Positions 8,770-18,700 of a DNA stretch of 64,000 bases are shown here, piece after piece. Origin of the DNA: Zoogloea sp016790385 (lineage in GTDB: Bacteria > Pseudomonadota > Gammaproteobacteria > Burkholderiales > Rhodocyclaceae); NCBI RefSeq assembly GCF_041916735.1, contig NZ_JAYRYY010000001.1; one strand, 5' to 3'. The translations under genes were made by a program, and so were the position numbers. Under the pieces are notes generated by a model, which made no database searches, was not told the DNA's origin, and saw only the letters and a list, made by a program, of their open reading frames with translations. Each line of letters opens with the position of its first letter. The first letter of the stretch is position 1.

Positions 8770-10869
8770 CTAGTTTGCCATCGCTTCGTTACCGTCATTC
8801 CGGACGGACGCTGCAATGGGCAATCGGATATCGAACCGGGTTCCCGCGCCTACGTCGCTGACAACGGTCAGGCTCCCCCCCAGTTCCTGCACATACTGCT
8901 GTGCCTCGTAGGCGCCGATGCCCATTCCGCTCGCCTTAGTCGTCTGGAAAGGCTTGAAAAGCTGCTCCCGGATGAACGCTGCCGACATCCCCGATCCGGT
9001 GTCCCGAACCGTGATGCATGCCTGATTACGCTCCTGGGATAGCTCCACTGACACACTACCATGCTCGGGAGTTGCGTCGAGGGCATTTTGCACGATATGC
9101 CCGAGGATGCGCTCAAGCCGCTCGGCATGGGCCAGAACGGAGACTTCCGGCGCGCCATCGGCAAGAACCGGACTGGGGATGAACATTCGCTTCGACTGTA
9201 CCACGTGCTCAACCAGCCCTTTGAGCGCCACAGGCTTGCGCTGGTTGATCGGCGTCTTCTCCATCAGTTGGGCCATCAGGCCGCGCATCCGCACCTCCAC
9301 GTGGCGGACCGTATCGAGCATGTCGGCCTGGAACTCCGGATTGTCCTTGTGTCGCTCGGCATTCCGCAACATCAGCGACATCTGGGCCACCAGATTTTTT
9401 AGATCATGCACAACAAAGGCCGACATCCGGTTGAACGCATCGAACTTGCGGGCCTCGATCAACGCTTCGGTGGCCTGCATCCGGGCGAAGTAGCTGGCCG
9501 CCTGCCGGCCGGCCATCTTCAGCAGGTCGAGCACTTCCCAATTCACGTCTATGGGTGTGCGCGGCGTCAGCAGAATGACGAAACCCACCAGCACGCCGGA
9601 CGAAATAAGCGGCACGATCAACCACATGTCGCTGATCTCGGTTGCCCACTCCGGCAATGACACCCCGCCGCTCCCTTCCGAGAAGCCACTCCGCAATTCG
9701 GCCAGATTGACCACCCACTCCCGTTCGAGCAAAAAGCTCGTGAAAGGCGACCCCTCGTTCTCAACGACCCCATAATGGGGCATGTTCAGACGAGCCTGTT
9801 GACTGAAGCAACCGCTTGCATCGCGAAGCCAGACACCGCCACCCGGGCTTTCGACCAGATCAGCGAGTGCCTTGACCACAGACTCCCCAAGGCTGAGCCC
9901 GTCTCCCGCAACGGAAAGAGCCTGCGTCACCCCCAGCCACTCGGTACGGTAATCATAACGATAGGCAAAGAAATGCTTCGCCAGCAGTACCCTCAGGCGT
10001 GCCCGGAACGCTCCGGAGAAGATCAATACGCCCAGGAACAGCACGCCGCCGAACAACAGCACCAGTTGCAGCGCCTCACCCCATTCGCCACCAAAGTAGC
10101 GCATGTAGTAACCGGCACCGGCGATCAACAGCAGGTAAACACCGGAAACCGCGAGCGCGGTGGAGTGGAATACCACATGCCGGGAAATCGAAATCCGGAA
10201 GGTCCATTCAGGATTGCGGGACGCCGAAAGCGCCACCAACGGAATGGTGAGGGTATGGGCAAAAGCGCGCACGCTCCAGATCACCGGATGAATGCGGCTG
10301 AACAGGAGCGCATCGGCAAAAAGATAGACATCAAAGGCAAAGAGACCGCCGAGCGCCAGCACCATGGGCTTGATGCCCCAGCGGGACCGCTCCGGAACCG
10401 ACCGGTAGAACAATTCGAGCAGCACGAGCCCGAACACTGAGGTCATCAGTGATGTGGTCGCCCAGGTGCGCAGGGGCGTGCCATAGACCGGCAATCCGAC
10501 GCTGAAACACAAGACGCCCCCGGCCCCCAGGGAAATCACGGCCAGGGTCATGGGTTTCGGCCACTTGGGCTGAACCTCCCAGGTAGACTCCGCGGTAGGC
10601 TGGAACACCAGGGCCACCAGGAAGCCGAACCACGCCCCCATGCGCAGCACATCCAGCAGGTTGCCAAGCAGAAACAGCCAGTTCCAGCCTGTCACGGCAA
10701 ACGCCCAGTTGGCCGACGCCCACAGTGCGCTGATCGCCATCGCGGCTATCAGGAAGGAACCCCGGGAGCCATTGCGCCACGCCAAGCCGAGATAGACCGC
10801 GAACAGGGCGTGGACGACAGCCGCAATCGCGTGACTCCAAGCGGCAACTTGGGAAAACGTGGGTTCCAT
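8770..10869 (-). CDS. prsK: PEP-CTERM system membrane sensor histidine kinase PrsK
   Basis: A 699-residue kinase. About eight hydrophobic helices fill residues 1-305, a GAF-like region follows (about 320-455), then a dimerisation/phosphoacceptor region with the atypical H-box VVHDLKN (His in HDLKN rather than HE.R.P) and a C-terminal HATPase with DTGSGMS and TTKASGMGIG. This is the PrsK layout. It is predicted to phosphorylate PrsR, encoded 4 bases downstream. The stimulus is unknown. A rho-independent terminator upstream (10881-10915) separates it from the preceding sugar transferase, so prsK-prsR-prsT probably has its own promoter in the very short region 10870-10949, but I could not recognise one. 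Confidence 0.95.
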   Translation of the reverse strand: MEPTFSQVAAWSHAIAAVVHALFAVYLGLAWRNGSRGSFLIAAMAISALWASANWAFAVTGWNWLFLLGNLLDVLRMGAWFGFLVALVFQPTAESTWEVQPKWPKPMTLAVISLGAGGVLCFSVGLPVYGTPLRTWATTSLMTSVFGLVLLELFYRSVPERSRWGIKPMVLALGGLFAFDVYLFADALLFSRIHPVIWSVRAFAHTLTIPLVALSASRNPEWTFRISISRHVVFHSTALAVSGVYLLLIAGAGYYMRYFGGEWGEALQLVLLFGGVLFLGVLIFSGAFRARLRVLLAKHFFAYRYDYRTEWLGVTQALSVAGDGLSLGESVVKALADLVESPGGGVWLRDASGCFSQQARLNMPHYGVVENEGSPFTSFLLEREWVVNLAELRSGFSEGSGGVSLPEWATEISDMWLIVPLISSGVLVGFVILLTPRTPIDVNWEVLDLLKMAGRQAASYFARMQATEALIEARKFDAFNRMSAFVVHDLKNLVAQMSLMLRNAERHKDNPEFQADMLDTVRHVEVRMRGLMAQLMEKTPINQRKPVALKGLVEHVVQSKRMFIPSPVLADGAPEVSVLAHAERLERILGHIVQNALDATPEHGSVSVELSQERNQACITVRDTGSGMSAAFIREQLFKPFQTTKASGMGIGAYEAQQYVQELGGSLTVVSDVGAGTRFDIRLPIAASVRNDGNEAMAN

Positions 10870-10880
10870 CGGGCCTCACC

Positions 10881-10915
10881 AGAAAAACAAACGCTCCCGA
10901 CCACCGCGGGAGCGT
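10881..10915 (-). terminator. Rho-independent terminator after the sugar transferase gene
   Basis: On the minus strand a perfect 9-bp stem (ACGCTCCCG with CGGGAGCGT, 7-base loop) is followed at once by TTGTTTTTCT. A second 7-bp hairpin with a 3-base loop (CTCCCCG/CGGGGAG, 10921-10937) lies just before it. It lies between the sugar transferase stop (10950) and the prsK start (10869). Confidence 0.85.
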
Positions 10916-10949
10916 CCAGGCTCCCCGTTGCGGGGAGCTGGCGACGGAA

Positions 10950-12335
10950 TCAGTGGGCGCCGTCGCCCGTCAGCACCACTCGCACCGTCTCAAACAGAAC
11001 AACGGTGTCGAGGAACAGGGTGTGGTTCTTCACGTAGTAAAGATCGTACTGCAATTTGTTGATGGCATCATCGACCGACGAACCGTACTGATAACGGACC
11101 TGAGCCCAGCCCGTGACACCCGGCTTGACGCAATGCCGCACGGCGTAGAAAGGAATATCGCGGGTGAGCTGATCGACAAAGAAGGGACGTTCCGGCCGCG
11201 GGCCGACGAGACTCATGTCCCCCTTCAGCACGTTAAAGAGTTGCGGCAACTCGTCGATGCGCGTCTTGCGGATAAAGCGCCCCACCCGGGTTACCCGGTC
11301 GTCGTTGGCGCTTGCCCAACGGGGCTTGCCATCGCGCTCAGCATCCCGGCGCATGCTGCGGAACTTGGTCACTTTGAAAAGACGACCGCCGAGGCCAACG
11401 CGCTCCTGGCGGTAGAACATGGGCGCGCCATCTTCGATCACGATCAGCAAGGCAGCCAGCACCATCACCGGGGCTGCGAGGATCAGCAGGATCAGGGAGG
11501 CGACGATATCGAAGATACGCTTGACCAGCGTGCGGCTCCAACCTTGCCGGAAGCCCTCACCGTAAATCAGCCAGCTGGCGCGCAGGGAATCGATACGGAC
11601 CTGCCCCCGCACACGCTCGAAGAAGCTGGACAGATCAAGCACCTTGATGCCCGCCATCTTGCAATCAAGCAGCTCACGCAGGGGAATCACACCACCACGC
11701 CTCTCCTTGAGGGCGACGATGATCTCGTTGACACGCAGATTGCTGGCCGTCGTCAGCAAACCACCTTCAACATGGATGATCCGCTTCGGATCGACTCGCA
11801 CTTCCTCGCCAGGGCCGGAGGGAAAGAAGCCGACGACCTGCAACCCCCGATTCGACGAATGGGCGAGTGCATTTTCCACTGCCACTGCATCGGATCCCGT
11901 CCCGATCACCATGATCCGTTTGACCAACACTCCCGCTCCCACACGCCGAACAGCGAATCCACGCGCCGCAACCACAAAGCCCAACAGCACGACCACATTG
12001 AGTTCCATCGCCTCATGGGCAAACTCACCCCACGGCAAAACCTGAAAGATACCGTAGGCAACGGGAATGCTGAGCACGATTGACATCGCGACACGCATCA
12101 AGGTCTCACGAACCCCTCCACCGAAACTGACCCGGTAAAGTCCAAGGGCGCCGTTGAGGATCATCATCGTTGCGGCAAAAGCGAGTGCCGACGGCACCAC
12201 CGTTGCCAGCACAGCCCCGTCCACCTTGCTTTGGAGCACGAACGCCACGATCACGGCGACGAACAGGAGCGTTGCGTCAAAGAGCACCTGCAGGACAGTG
12301 CTTGACGGAACGTAATGATTGAAAAGTTTCAGCAT
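10950..12335 (-). CDS. XrtA/PEP-CTERM system polyprenyl-phosphate sugar-1-phosphate transferase (EpsB/WcaJ-like initiating enzyme)
   Basis: A 461-residue PHPT-family protein. Four to five N-terminal transmembrane helices come first, then a CoA-binding-like Rossmann domain (VIGTGSDAVAVENAL), a further membrane helix (IVASLILLILAAPVMVLAAL) and the C-terminal sugar transferase domain. That domain shows KRIFDIV, FRSMRRDAE, the RKTRIDELPQLFNVLKGDMS block and LVGPRPERP. It transfers a sugar-1-phosphate from UDP-sugar to undecaprenyl phosphate at the inner membrane and so starts the repeat unit. The ATG at 12335 (MLKLFNHYVPSS) matches the family N-terminus better than the extended frame to 12410. 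The 276-bp gap upstream separates it from kup. Confidence 0.93.
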   Translation of the reverse strand: MLKLFNHYVPSSTVLQVLFDATLLFVAVIVAFVLQSKVDGAVLATVVPSALAFAATMMILNGALGLYRVSFGGGVRETLMRVAMSIVLSIPVAYGIFQVLPWGEFAHEAMELNVVVLLGFVVAARGFAVRRVGAGVLVKRIMVIGTGSDAVAVENALAHSSNRGLQVVGFFPSGPGEEVRVDPKRIIHVEGGLLTTASNLRVNEIIVALKERRGGVIPLRELLDCKMAGIKVLDLSSFFERVRGQVRIDSLRASWLIYGEGFRQGWSRTLVKRIFDIVASLILLILAAPVMVLAALLIVIEDGAPMFYRQERVGLGGRLFKVTKFRSMRRDAERDGKPRWASANDDRVTRVGRFIRKTRIDELPQLFNVLKGDMSLVGPRPERPFFVDQLTRDIPFYAVRHCVKPGVTGWAQVRYQYGSSVDDAINKLQYDLYYVKNHTLFLDTVVLFETVRVVLTGDGAH

Positions 12336-12611
12336 CTCAAACTTCGGCGCCCATTTTGAAGGCCACCGCCCAAGTAGTTGGATGTCGCGAGGTAGAGCCC
12401 TTGCAGGCACAACCGGTTGTTGCGGCGCATTATCTATGAGGATTGGGTCAAATCACCTCTGTAGCGCCCGTCGAATTTGCAAAATGCGTGAATTAATGTG
12501 TGTTCGAACAATAGCGCGAAGCCACCGTCGCCCCCGTGATCCCCGTCACGCAAAAAATTACATTTCACATAAATTCCCGGCATGGGCCAAAACCACGCTT
12601 CTGGGGCCCTG

Positions 12612-14507
12612 CTACAACTCAATCTGGGTTCCGAACTCCACTACCCGGTTGGCCGGAATGCAGAAGAAGTCGGCAGCGCTATGGGCGTTCCTGAACATCA
12701 GGATGAAGATCTGCTCACGCCAGCGTCCAAACAGCGAACGAGCCCTCGGAATGAGCGTCTCCCGCCCGAGGAAGAAGGACGATTCCATCAGGACGAAGGG
12801 CAGGCCGTGCCTTTCGGCAAGTGTCAGCGCCGCGGGGATGTCCGGGTCGTCCTTGAAACCGAAGCGGACGAACACCCTGTAGAAACCGAAATCCAGCTCT
12901 TCCACACGCACCCGCTCGCTTTCGGGCACGTAGGGCACATCGTCGGTGATCATTGTTACGAGCACTACACGGGCATGCAGAACCTTGTTATGCAGCAGGT
13001 TGTGAAGGAGGGCGCGGGGCACGCCATCCGGCGCGGTTGTCATGAACACGCCCATCCCCGGCACACGGATGGGTGGATCGTGGAACATGGATTGGATGAA
13101 CAGGTCAAGGGGCATCGTATCCACCTGCATCCTCTCCGTCAGTGCAGCGCGTCCCGTCTTCCAGATCATCAACAGGGCGTGGATGCCCAGGCCCATCACA
13201 AGAGGAAACCAGCCTCCATCAAAGATCTTCACCGTATTTGCCGAAAAGAAGGCGAAATCCACGCTGAAGAACAGGACGAGAAAAGCCAGCGCCGAACCCC
13301 ACCCCCACTTCCACAAGGCCCGGACCACCACGAAGGCCAGCACCGTGTCGATCATCATCGTCAGCGTCACCGCGATGCCGTAGGCCGAGGCCAGGGCGCT
13401 TGACGACCGGAAACCCAGAACCAACGCGATCACCGCCCCCAGCAGCATCCAGTTCACATTCGGAACGTAAATCTGCCCTACCTCCTTTTCAGAGGTATGA
13501 ATGACATGGATACGGGGCGAATAGCCCAATTGAACAGCCTGTTTGGTCAGGGAGAATGCTCCCGATATGACTGCCTGGGAGGCGATGATGGTGGCCAGGG
13601 TCGACAAGCCAACCATGGGATAAAGCAGCGGCTCCGGCACCAGCAGGTAGAACGGGTTCTTCACCGCGGCGGGGTCGTCCAGGATCAAAGCGCCCTGCCC
13701 CACGTAGTTCAGATACAGGGCCGGAAAAACATACCCGAACCACGCAACCTTGATCGGACGGCGGCCGAAGTGGCCCATGTCGGCATAAAGCGCCTCGCCA
13801 CCGGTAATCGCCAGCACAACCGCCCCCAGCGCCAAAAAGCCCAGGCCCCGGTTGGCCACAAAGAAATTCACCGCATGGATCGGATTGAAGGCCTGAAGCA
13901 CATCCGGATGACGCATCACGTTCATGGCCCCGAGCACCCCAAGGGTCGTGAACCAGAACAGCATCACCGGGCCGAACACCGCTCCAACCCGCGCCGTGCC
14001 CTTGCGCTGAATCACGAACAGGCCGGTCAGGACGAGCAAGGAGATGGGCAGGACATAGGGGCGGAAAGCAGGCGTTGCCACCTCCAGCCCTTCCACCGCG
14101 GACAGCACCGAAATGGCCGGGGTGATCACCCCATCACCGTAAAACAGGGCTGCCCCGAACAGCCCGACCGCCGACATCAGGCCGGCAACGCGGGGGGAAC
14201 GGGTCGTCCGCAGGGCCAGGGAAGTGAGGGCCATGATGCCCCCCTCCCCTCGGTTGTCGGCCCGCATGATGTAGACCACGTACTTCAGGGACACCACGAT
14301 GGTCAGCGCCCAGAACACCAGGGAGAGCACGCCAAGCACGTTCTCCGGCGTCACCGCCAGTCCGTGATGCGCGTTGAAGACCTCCTTCATCGTGTAAAGG
14401 GGACTTGTGCCGATATCTCCGAAAACCACCCCCATGGCAGCCAGCGCCACTGGAAGCACCTCGGTGGTGGATCGCTTGTCCTGACCTTCGGCAAGCACTG
14501 CTGACAT
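12612..14507 (-). CDS. kup: Potassium transport system protein Kup
   Basis: A 631-residue KUP/HAK/KT family potassium/proton symporter. It has twelve hydrophobic helices and the family signature FGDIGTSPLYTMKEVF near residue 30, followed by DNRGEGGIMALTSLA and GDGVITPAISVLSAVEG. The hydrophilic C-terminal domain ends in RVVEFGTQIEL, a typical Kup terminus. The ATG at 14507 is preceded by a strong AGGAGG ribosome-binding site, which decides it over the longer frame to 14690. It imports potassium across the inner membrane. It is monocistronic: gaps of 276 and 257 bp flank it and its neighbours are functionally unrelated. Confidence 0.96.
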   Translation of the reverse strand: MSAVLAEGQDKRSTTEVLPVALAAMGVVFGDIGTSPLYTMKEVFNAHHGLAVTPENVLGVLSLVFWALTIVVSLKYVVYIMRADNRGEGGIMALTSLALRTTRSPRVAGLMSAVGLFGAALFYGDGVITPAISVLSAVEGLEVATPAFRPYVLPISLLVLTGLFVIQRKGTARVGAVFGPVMLFWFTTLGVLGAMNVMRHPDVLQAFNPIHAVNFFVANRGLGFLALGAVVLAITGGEALYADMGHFGRRPIKVAWFGYVFPALYLNYVGQGALILDDPAAVKNPFYLLVPEPLLYPMVGLSTLATIIASQAVISGAFSLTKQAVQLGYSPRIHVIHTSEKEVGQIYVPNVNWMLLGAVIALVLGFRSSSALASAYGIAVTLTMMIDTVLAFVVVRALWKWGWGSALAFLVLFFSVDFAFFSANTVKIFDGGWFPLVMGLGIHALLMIWKTGRAALTERMQVDTMPLDLFIQSMFHDPPIRVPGMGVFMTTAPDGVPRALLHNLLHNKVLHARVVLVTMITDDVPYVPESERVRVEELDFGFYRVFVRFGFKDDPDIPAALTLAERHGLPFVLMESSFFLGRETLIPRARSLFGRWREQIFILMFRNAHSAADFFCIPANRVVEFGTQIEL

Positions 14508-14704
14508 TGCGTCCTCCTGGAACACGCCGATTCGTGACGGCCCCTCTGCCTGCAAGAGTGGCCGCATTCTTCGCAACGCACCATCCGGCAAACGGGCGGC
14601 AGATCGGTGCGGGACCGAGATACTACCGCATTGCAGCAATAGGAGAGACACGAAGCTGATCAGGATTGCGGCACCCGATACACTCGACACCCGCTTTCCC
14701 GGGA

Positions 14705-14756
14705 GGTCAGGGCCCTGACCGGCGGGGGCAGGGATTGCGAGGCAGCGAGCGCCTCG
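14705..14756 (-). other. Tandem hairpins downstream of the LuxR-type response regulator
   Basis: A perfect 16-bp palindrome (GGTCAGGGCCCTGACC, 14705-14720) and a 6-bp stem with a 7-base loop (CGAGGC/GCCTCG, 14739-14757) sit in the gap after the regulator stop at 14765. No T-tract follows, so this may be an mRNA 3'-end structure or a rho-assisted stop rather than an intrinsic terminator. Confidence 0.4.
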
Positions 14757-14764
14757 TCGGGCTG

Positions 14765-15706
14765 TCAGATCTCCGGCGTGCCGACCATACGAATCCGCGC
14801 CATGGCCACCGAGGCGGCGGCGGTGCGGTTCTCGACACCAAGTTTCGCAAAGACATGTTCCAGGTGTTTATTGACCGTGCGCGGACTGGAACCGAGGATC
14901 TCACCAATATCCGGACTGGTCTTGCCCTTGATCACCCAGTACAGCACCTCCGCCTCCCTCGCGGTCAGCCTGAATGCGGCCATCAAGGCCTCCACCATGG
15001 CAGCATCCGACTCCTCACGCAGCACCAGCAGACACTCGTCCTGGTCGGCCCGTTCATGGAGATTGACGATCAGGCGACGAGGCCCCTGGTTGATATGCAG
15101 GGGCGGAAAATCCCTGCCCTGGCGGCGCGCCCGGGTGGATTCATCAATCCAGGCCATGATCGCCTGCGGAGCTTCGTCCTCCTGACCGGCAAAGTAGTCC
15201 TGCATCAGTTTGCGGGCGAGGGGCGTCTGCCACACCACCCTTCCGCTCTCCGGGCGGATCGCCAGGGTGGCCTGGCCGAATGCGTCCAGGGCGGTGCGAG
15301 CCTGTTTCATCAGGCGGGCGCTCTGCATGTGGGCGGCAATGCGGGCCAGCACCTCCCGCGGACGGATGGGCTTGGTCACGTAGTCAGCCCCTCCGGCCTC
15401 AAAAGCCGCCACCACATGCTCGGTCTCGGTCAGGCCTGTCATGAAGACAATGGGAATGTGGCGGGTGGTGAAGTCGGCCTTCAAGCGCCGGGCGACTTCA
15501 AACCCGTCCATGCCGGGCATCATGGCATCCAGCAGGATCACGTCCGGGAGGCTCTGCCGCGCGCGGTGCAGCGCCGTTTCGCCGCTGGTAGCCACCAGCA
15601 CCGTGTAGCCGGATTCATCAAGGGCATCATGGAGCACCGAGAGGTTCTCGGGAATATCGTCCACGATCAATACCAGATCGGAATTGAGCCGGTCGAAATC
15701 AGGCAT
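14765..15706 (-). CDS. LuxR/NarL-family response regulator transcription factor
   Basis: A 313-residue regulator. The N-terminal receiver domain has an acidic pocket (VDD) and Asp60 in DVILLDAMMPGMDGF. A middle region of about 110 residues resembles a PAS-like spacer, and a C-terminal LuxR helix-turn-helix follows (LTAREAEVLYWVIKGKTSPDIGEIL then RTVNKHLEHVFAKLGVENR). The ATG at 15706 overlaps the end of the hybrid kinase gene by 8 bp, so it is almost certainly the output partner of that kinase. The middle domain sets it apart from ordinary two-domain NarL proteins. The target genes cannot be told from the sequence. Confidence 0.9.
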   Translation of the reverse strand: MPDFDRLNSDLVLIVDDIPENLSVLHDALDESGYTVLVATSGETALHRARQSLPDVILLDAMMPGMDGFEVARRLKADFTTRHIPIVFMTGLTETEHVVAAFEAGGADYVTKPIRPREVLARIAAHMQSARLMKQARTALDAFGQATLAIRPESGRVVWQTPLARKLMQDYFAGQEDEAPQAIMAWIDESTRARRQGRDFPPLHINQGPRRLIVNLHERADQDECLLVLREESDAAMVEALMAAFRLTAREAEVLYWVIKGKTSPDIGEILGSSPRTVNKHLEHVFAKLGVENRTAAASVAMARIRMVGTPEI

Positions 15707-18700
15707 GGAAGGCCTTCTCCAGCAAGGGGGCAATGGCCTCGAGGCGGAAATTGCGCGTCAATTCGCGAACTTCGGCCACAAAGGCGGCATAGGCGGGATC
15801 GGCCGCCTCGATATCATCGAGCCGCGCCAGGATGCCTTTCACGTAGCCCAACTCCACCTGCCGCACCAGCGGCGCCAGAAGTTCGGCAGGGGGATAGACC
15901 ATGCTGACCGGCAGCTTTGGCTCGGGCTCCACCTGGTGGGCCTCGACCCAGTGCAGGTCAAGGCGCTCGCCCACCCAATCGAGCAGATCACTGATCTGTA
16001 CCGGCTTGAGAAAGAAATCCCGCGCACCGATTCCCAACGCATTGTCATCTGAATGGATGCCGCGTTCGTAGGCATTGGCCGAAATGATGGCAACCGGCGT
16101 CGCGGCATACGCACCTTCGCGAATTCTCCGCACAGTCTCCCAGCCGTCCATGCCCGGCATCGCCAGATCCATGAAGATCAGGTCGGGCCGGAAGTCGTCC
16201 AGCATCTCCAGGCAGGCGGGGCCGGAAGCCGCCTCGGCGAGGATGAAGCCGAGGGGTTCGAGCAAGGTAAAGAGAAACTCCCTGTCCACCCGCTCGTTGT
16301 CCACGATCAGGATGCGCCGGCGCGGCCCCGGATAGCCCACCGGCCGGCCGCGTGACACGCCACCGCGGGCGGCCGCCCCTTGAACCTGGGGCAGAAAGAG
16401 ACGCACCCTAAAGCAGCAGCCGCGCCCGGGAAGACTGTCCATGGTCAGTTCCCCGCCCATCACGTCGGCAAACATGCGGCTGATGGTCAGGCCGAGCCCT
16501 GCACCACTGGCCCCCTGGGCCGATGTTCCACGGGAAAAGGGGTCGAAGATGCGCTCTTGCTCTTCAGGCGAGATTCCCGGCCCGCTGTCCTCGACCTCGA
16601 AGGTCGCCATTTCCATGCGGTAGGCGAGGCGCAGACAGATATGCCCCCGGGCTGTGAATTTGACCGCGTTGCCGAGCAGGTTGATGAGGATCTGACGGAC
16701 ACGCTTTTCATCCGCCCGGACAAACGCCGGAATCTCACCCTTCGGCTCGTAACGGAATTCGAGTCCCTTGTTGCTGGCCTGCAACTCGAACATGCCAACA
16801 ATCTGCTGCACGAAATCCCGAAAATCCAACGCCTTCACGTCCAGGGCCAGTTTGCCGCCCTCGATGCGCGCGATGTCCAGGGTGCCCTCAATCACCGACA
16901 GCAGATGGTCACCACTGCGCCGGATGACATTGATGGCCTGCCGCCGGGGTGGCGGAATGGTCTCGTCCCCGTCCAGGATCTGGGCGTAGCCGAGAATACT
17001 GTTGAGGGGGGTGCGAAGTTCGTGGCTGATCGCCGTGATGTAACGGCTCTTGGCCTGATTGGCCAGTTCGGCCGCAAGCTTGGCACGCTGGAGCTGTTCG
17101 TCGGTACGCCGGTGAGACTCGATCTCGCGCATCAGCAGATGGGTCTGGCGGTTGGACTCCTCCTGGGCTACCTCACGGCTCTTGTGGGTCAACACCAGCC
17201 ACCACACCACCAGGCCCGACAACAGCAAGAGGGCGGCGTAGCCCTTCAGGAAAGCCATCTGCAAGGCGGGAGCAAACTCGGCCGCACTGTCGCCCAGGAG
17301 CTTGAGCCCCAGATGATGGAGCAGCCACACCAGCAGGGCCAGGCCCGGCGCAATCCCCCCCATCAGCAGCAGGTAGTGGCCGAGGCCGCTTTCCAGGTAG
17401 GGCCACACCGCGCGCGGCAGCAGGCGCCGCATGGCGCCAGACCATTGGGCCGAAAGACGCGCCCGGGGCTTGCACAGATCATTGCAGCGCGCATCCAGGG
17501 AGCAGCACAGGGAGCAGATGTTTCCCTGGTAAGCGGGGCAGCGGGCCAGATCGTCGGCCTCATACTCCCGCTCACAAATCACACACTGACGAACACCGGC
17601 CATTGCCGGACCGGGCTTGCGTGCAATGTAATAACGCCCGCCGGTCGCCCAGGCGATGAGAGGTGCCGCAACGAACGCGGCTATCAGCGCAATCAGCGCC
17701 GAAAAAGCCTGGGCATCCGTACCGAAGACGCCCAGATAGGCCGACACCGACAATACCGAGGCAATGCCCATCGCCCCCACCCCGACCGGGTTGACATCGT
17801 AAAGATGGGCGCGCTTGAACTCGATGCCGGGCGGTGAGAGGCCCAAGGGCTTATTGACCACCAGGTCGGCCACCACGGCCATCATCCATGAGATGGCCAC
17901 GTTGGCATACAGCCCGAGAACCTTGCCAAGGGCCTGAAACACATCGAGCTCCATCAACACCAAGGCGATCAAGGTATTAAAGACCACCCACACCACCCGT
18001 CCCGGATGGCTGTGAGTCAAACGTGCGAAGAAGTTGGACCAGGCAAGGGAACCCGCGTAGGCGTTGGTCACGTTGATCTTCAGCTGGGAAATCACCACAA
18101 AGAGGGCCGTAGCCCCCACCGCCCAATGCAGGTGGGGAAACACATATTCATAAGCCGCGAGATACATCTGGTTCGGGTCCACGGCCCGCTCCGCCGGTAC
18201 CGAATTGCTGATGGCGAGGTAGGCAAGCAGTGCCCCGCCAAGCATCTTGACCACCCCCAACACCACCCAGCCGGGCCCGCCCACCAGCACCGCCGCCCAC
18301 CAGCGGCGGCGGTTTGCGGCCGTCTGCTCGGGCATGAAACGCAGGTAATCCGCCTGCTCGCCCATCTGGGTGATGAGGGCAATGCCCACGGTCAGGGCGG
18401 CGCCAAAGGCATGTGCACTGAATCCGGGGCCAGCCCCATGTTCGCCACCGTAGGCGGCAAGTTCGTGGAGAATGTCCGGACGCTCTCGAAACACAAACAG
18501 ATAGGGAACCACCAGCATCACCAGCCATAGGGGCAGGGTCAGGCTTTGCAGACTGCTGATGGCGGTGACGCCATGGGTGACCAGAGGGATCACCACGATG
18601 GCGCACAGCAGATAACCCCAGGCTGGCGGGACGTCGAAGGCCAGCTCCAAGGCATAGGCCATGATCGCCGCCTCCAGGGCAAAGAAGATGAACGTGAAGG

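Noticed and set aside
12479..12493. Possible sigma-54 promoter on the minus strand before the sugar transferase gene (CACG-N4-TTGC spacing).
   Set aside because: The near-invariant GG of the -24 element is TT here, so it does not meet the consensus despite the correct spacing.
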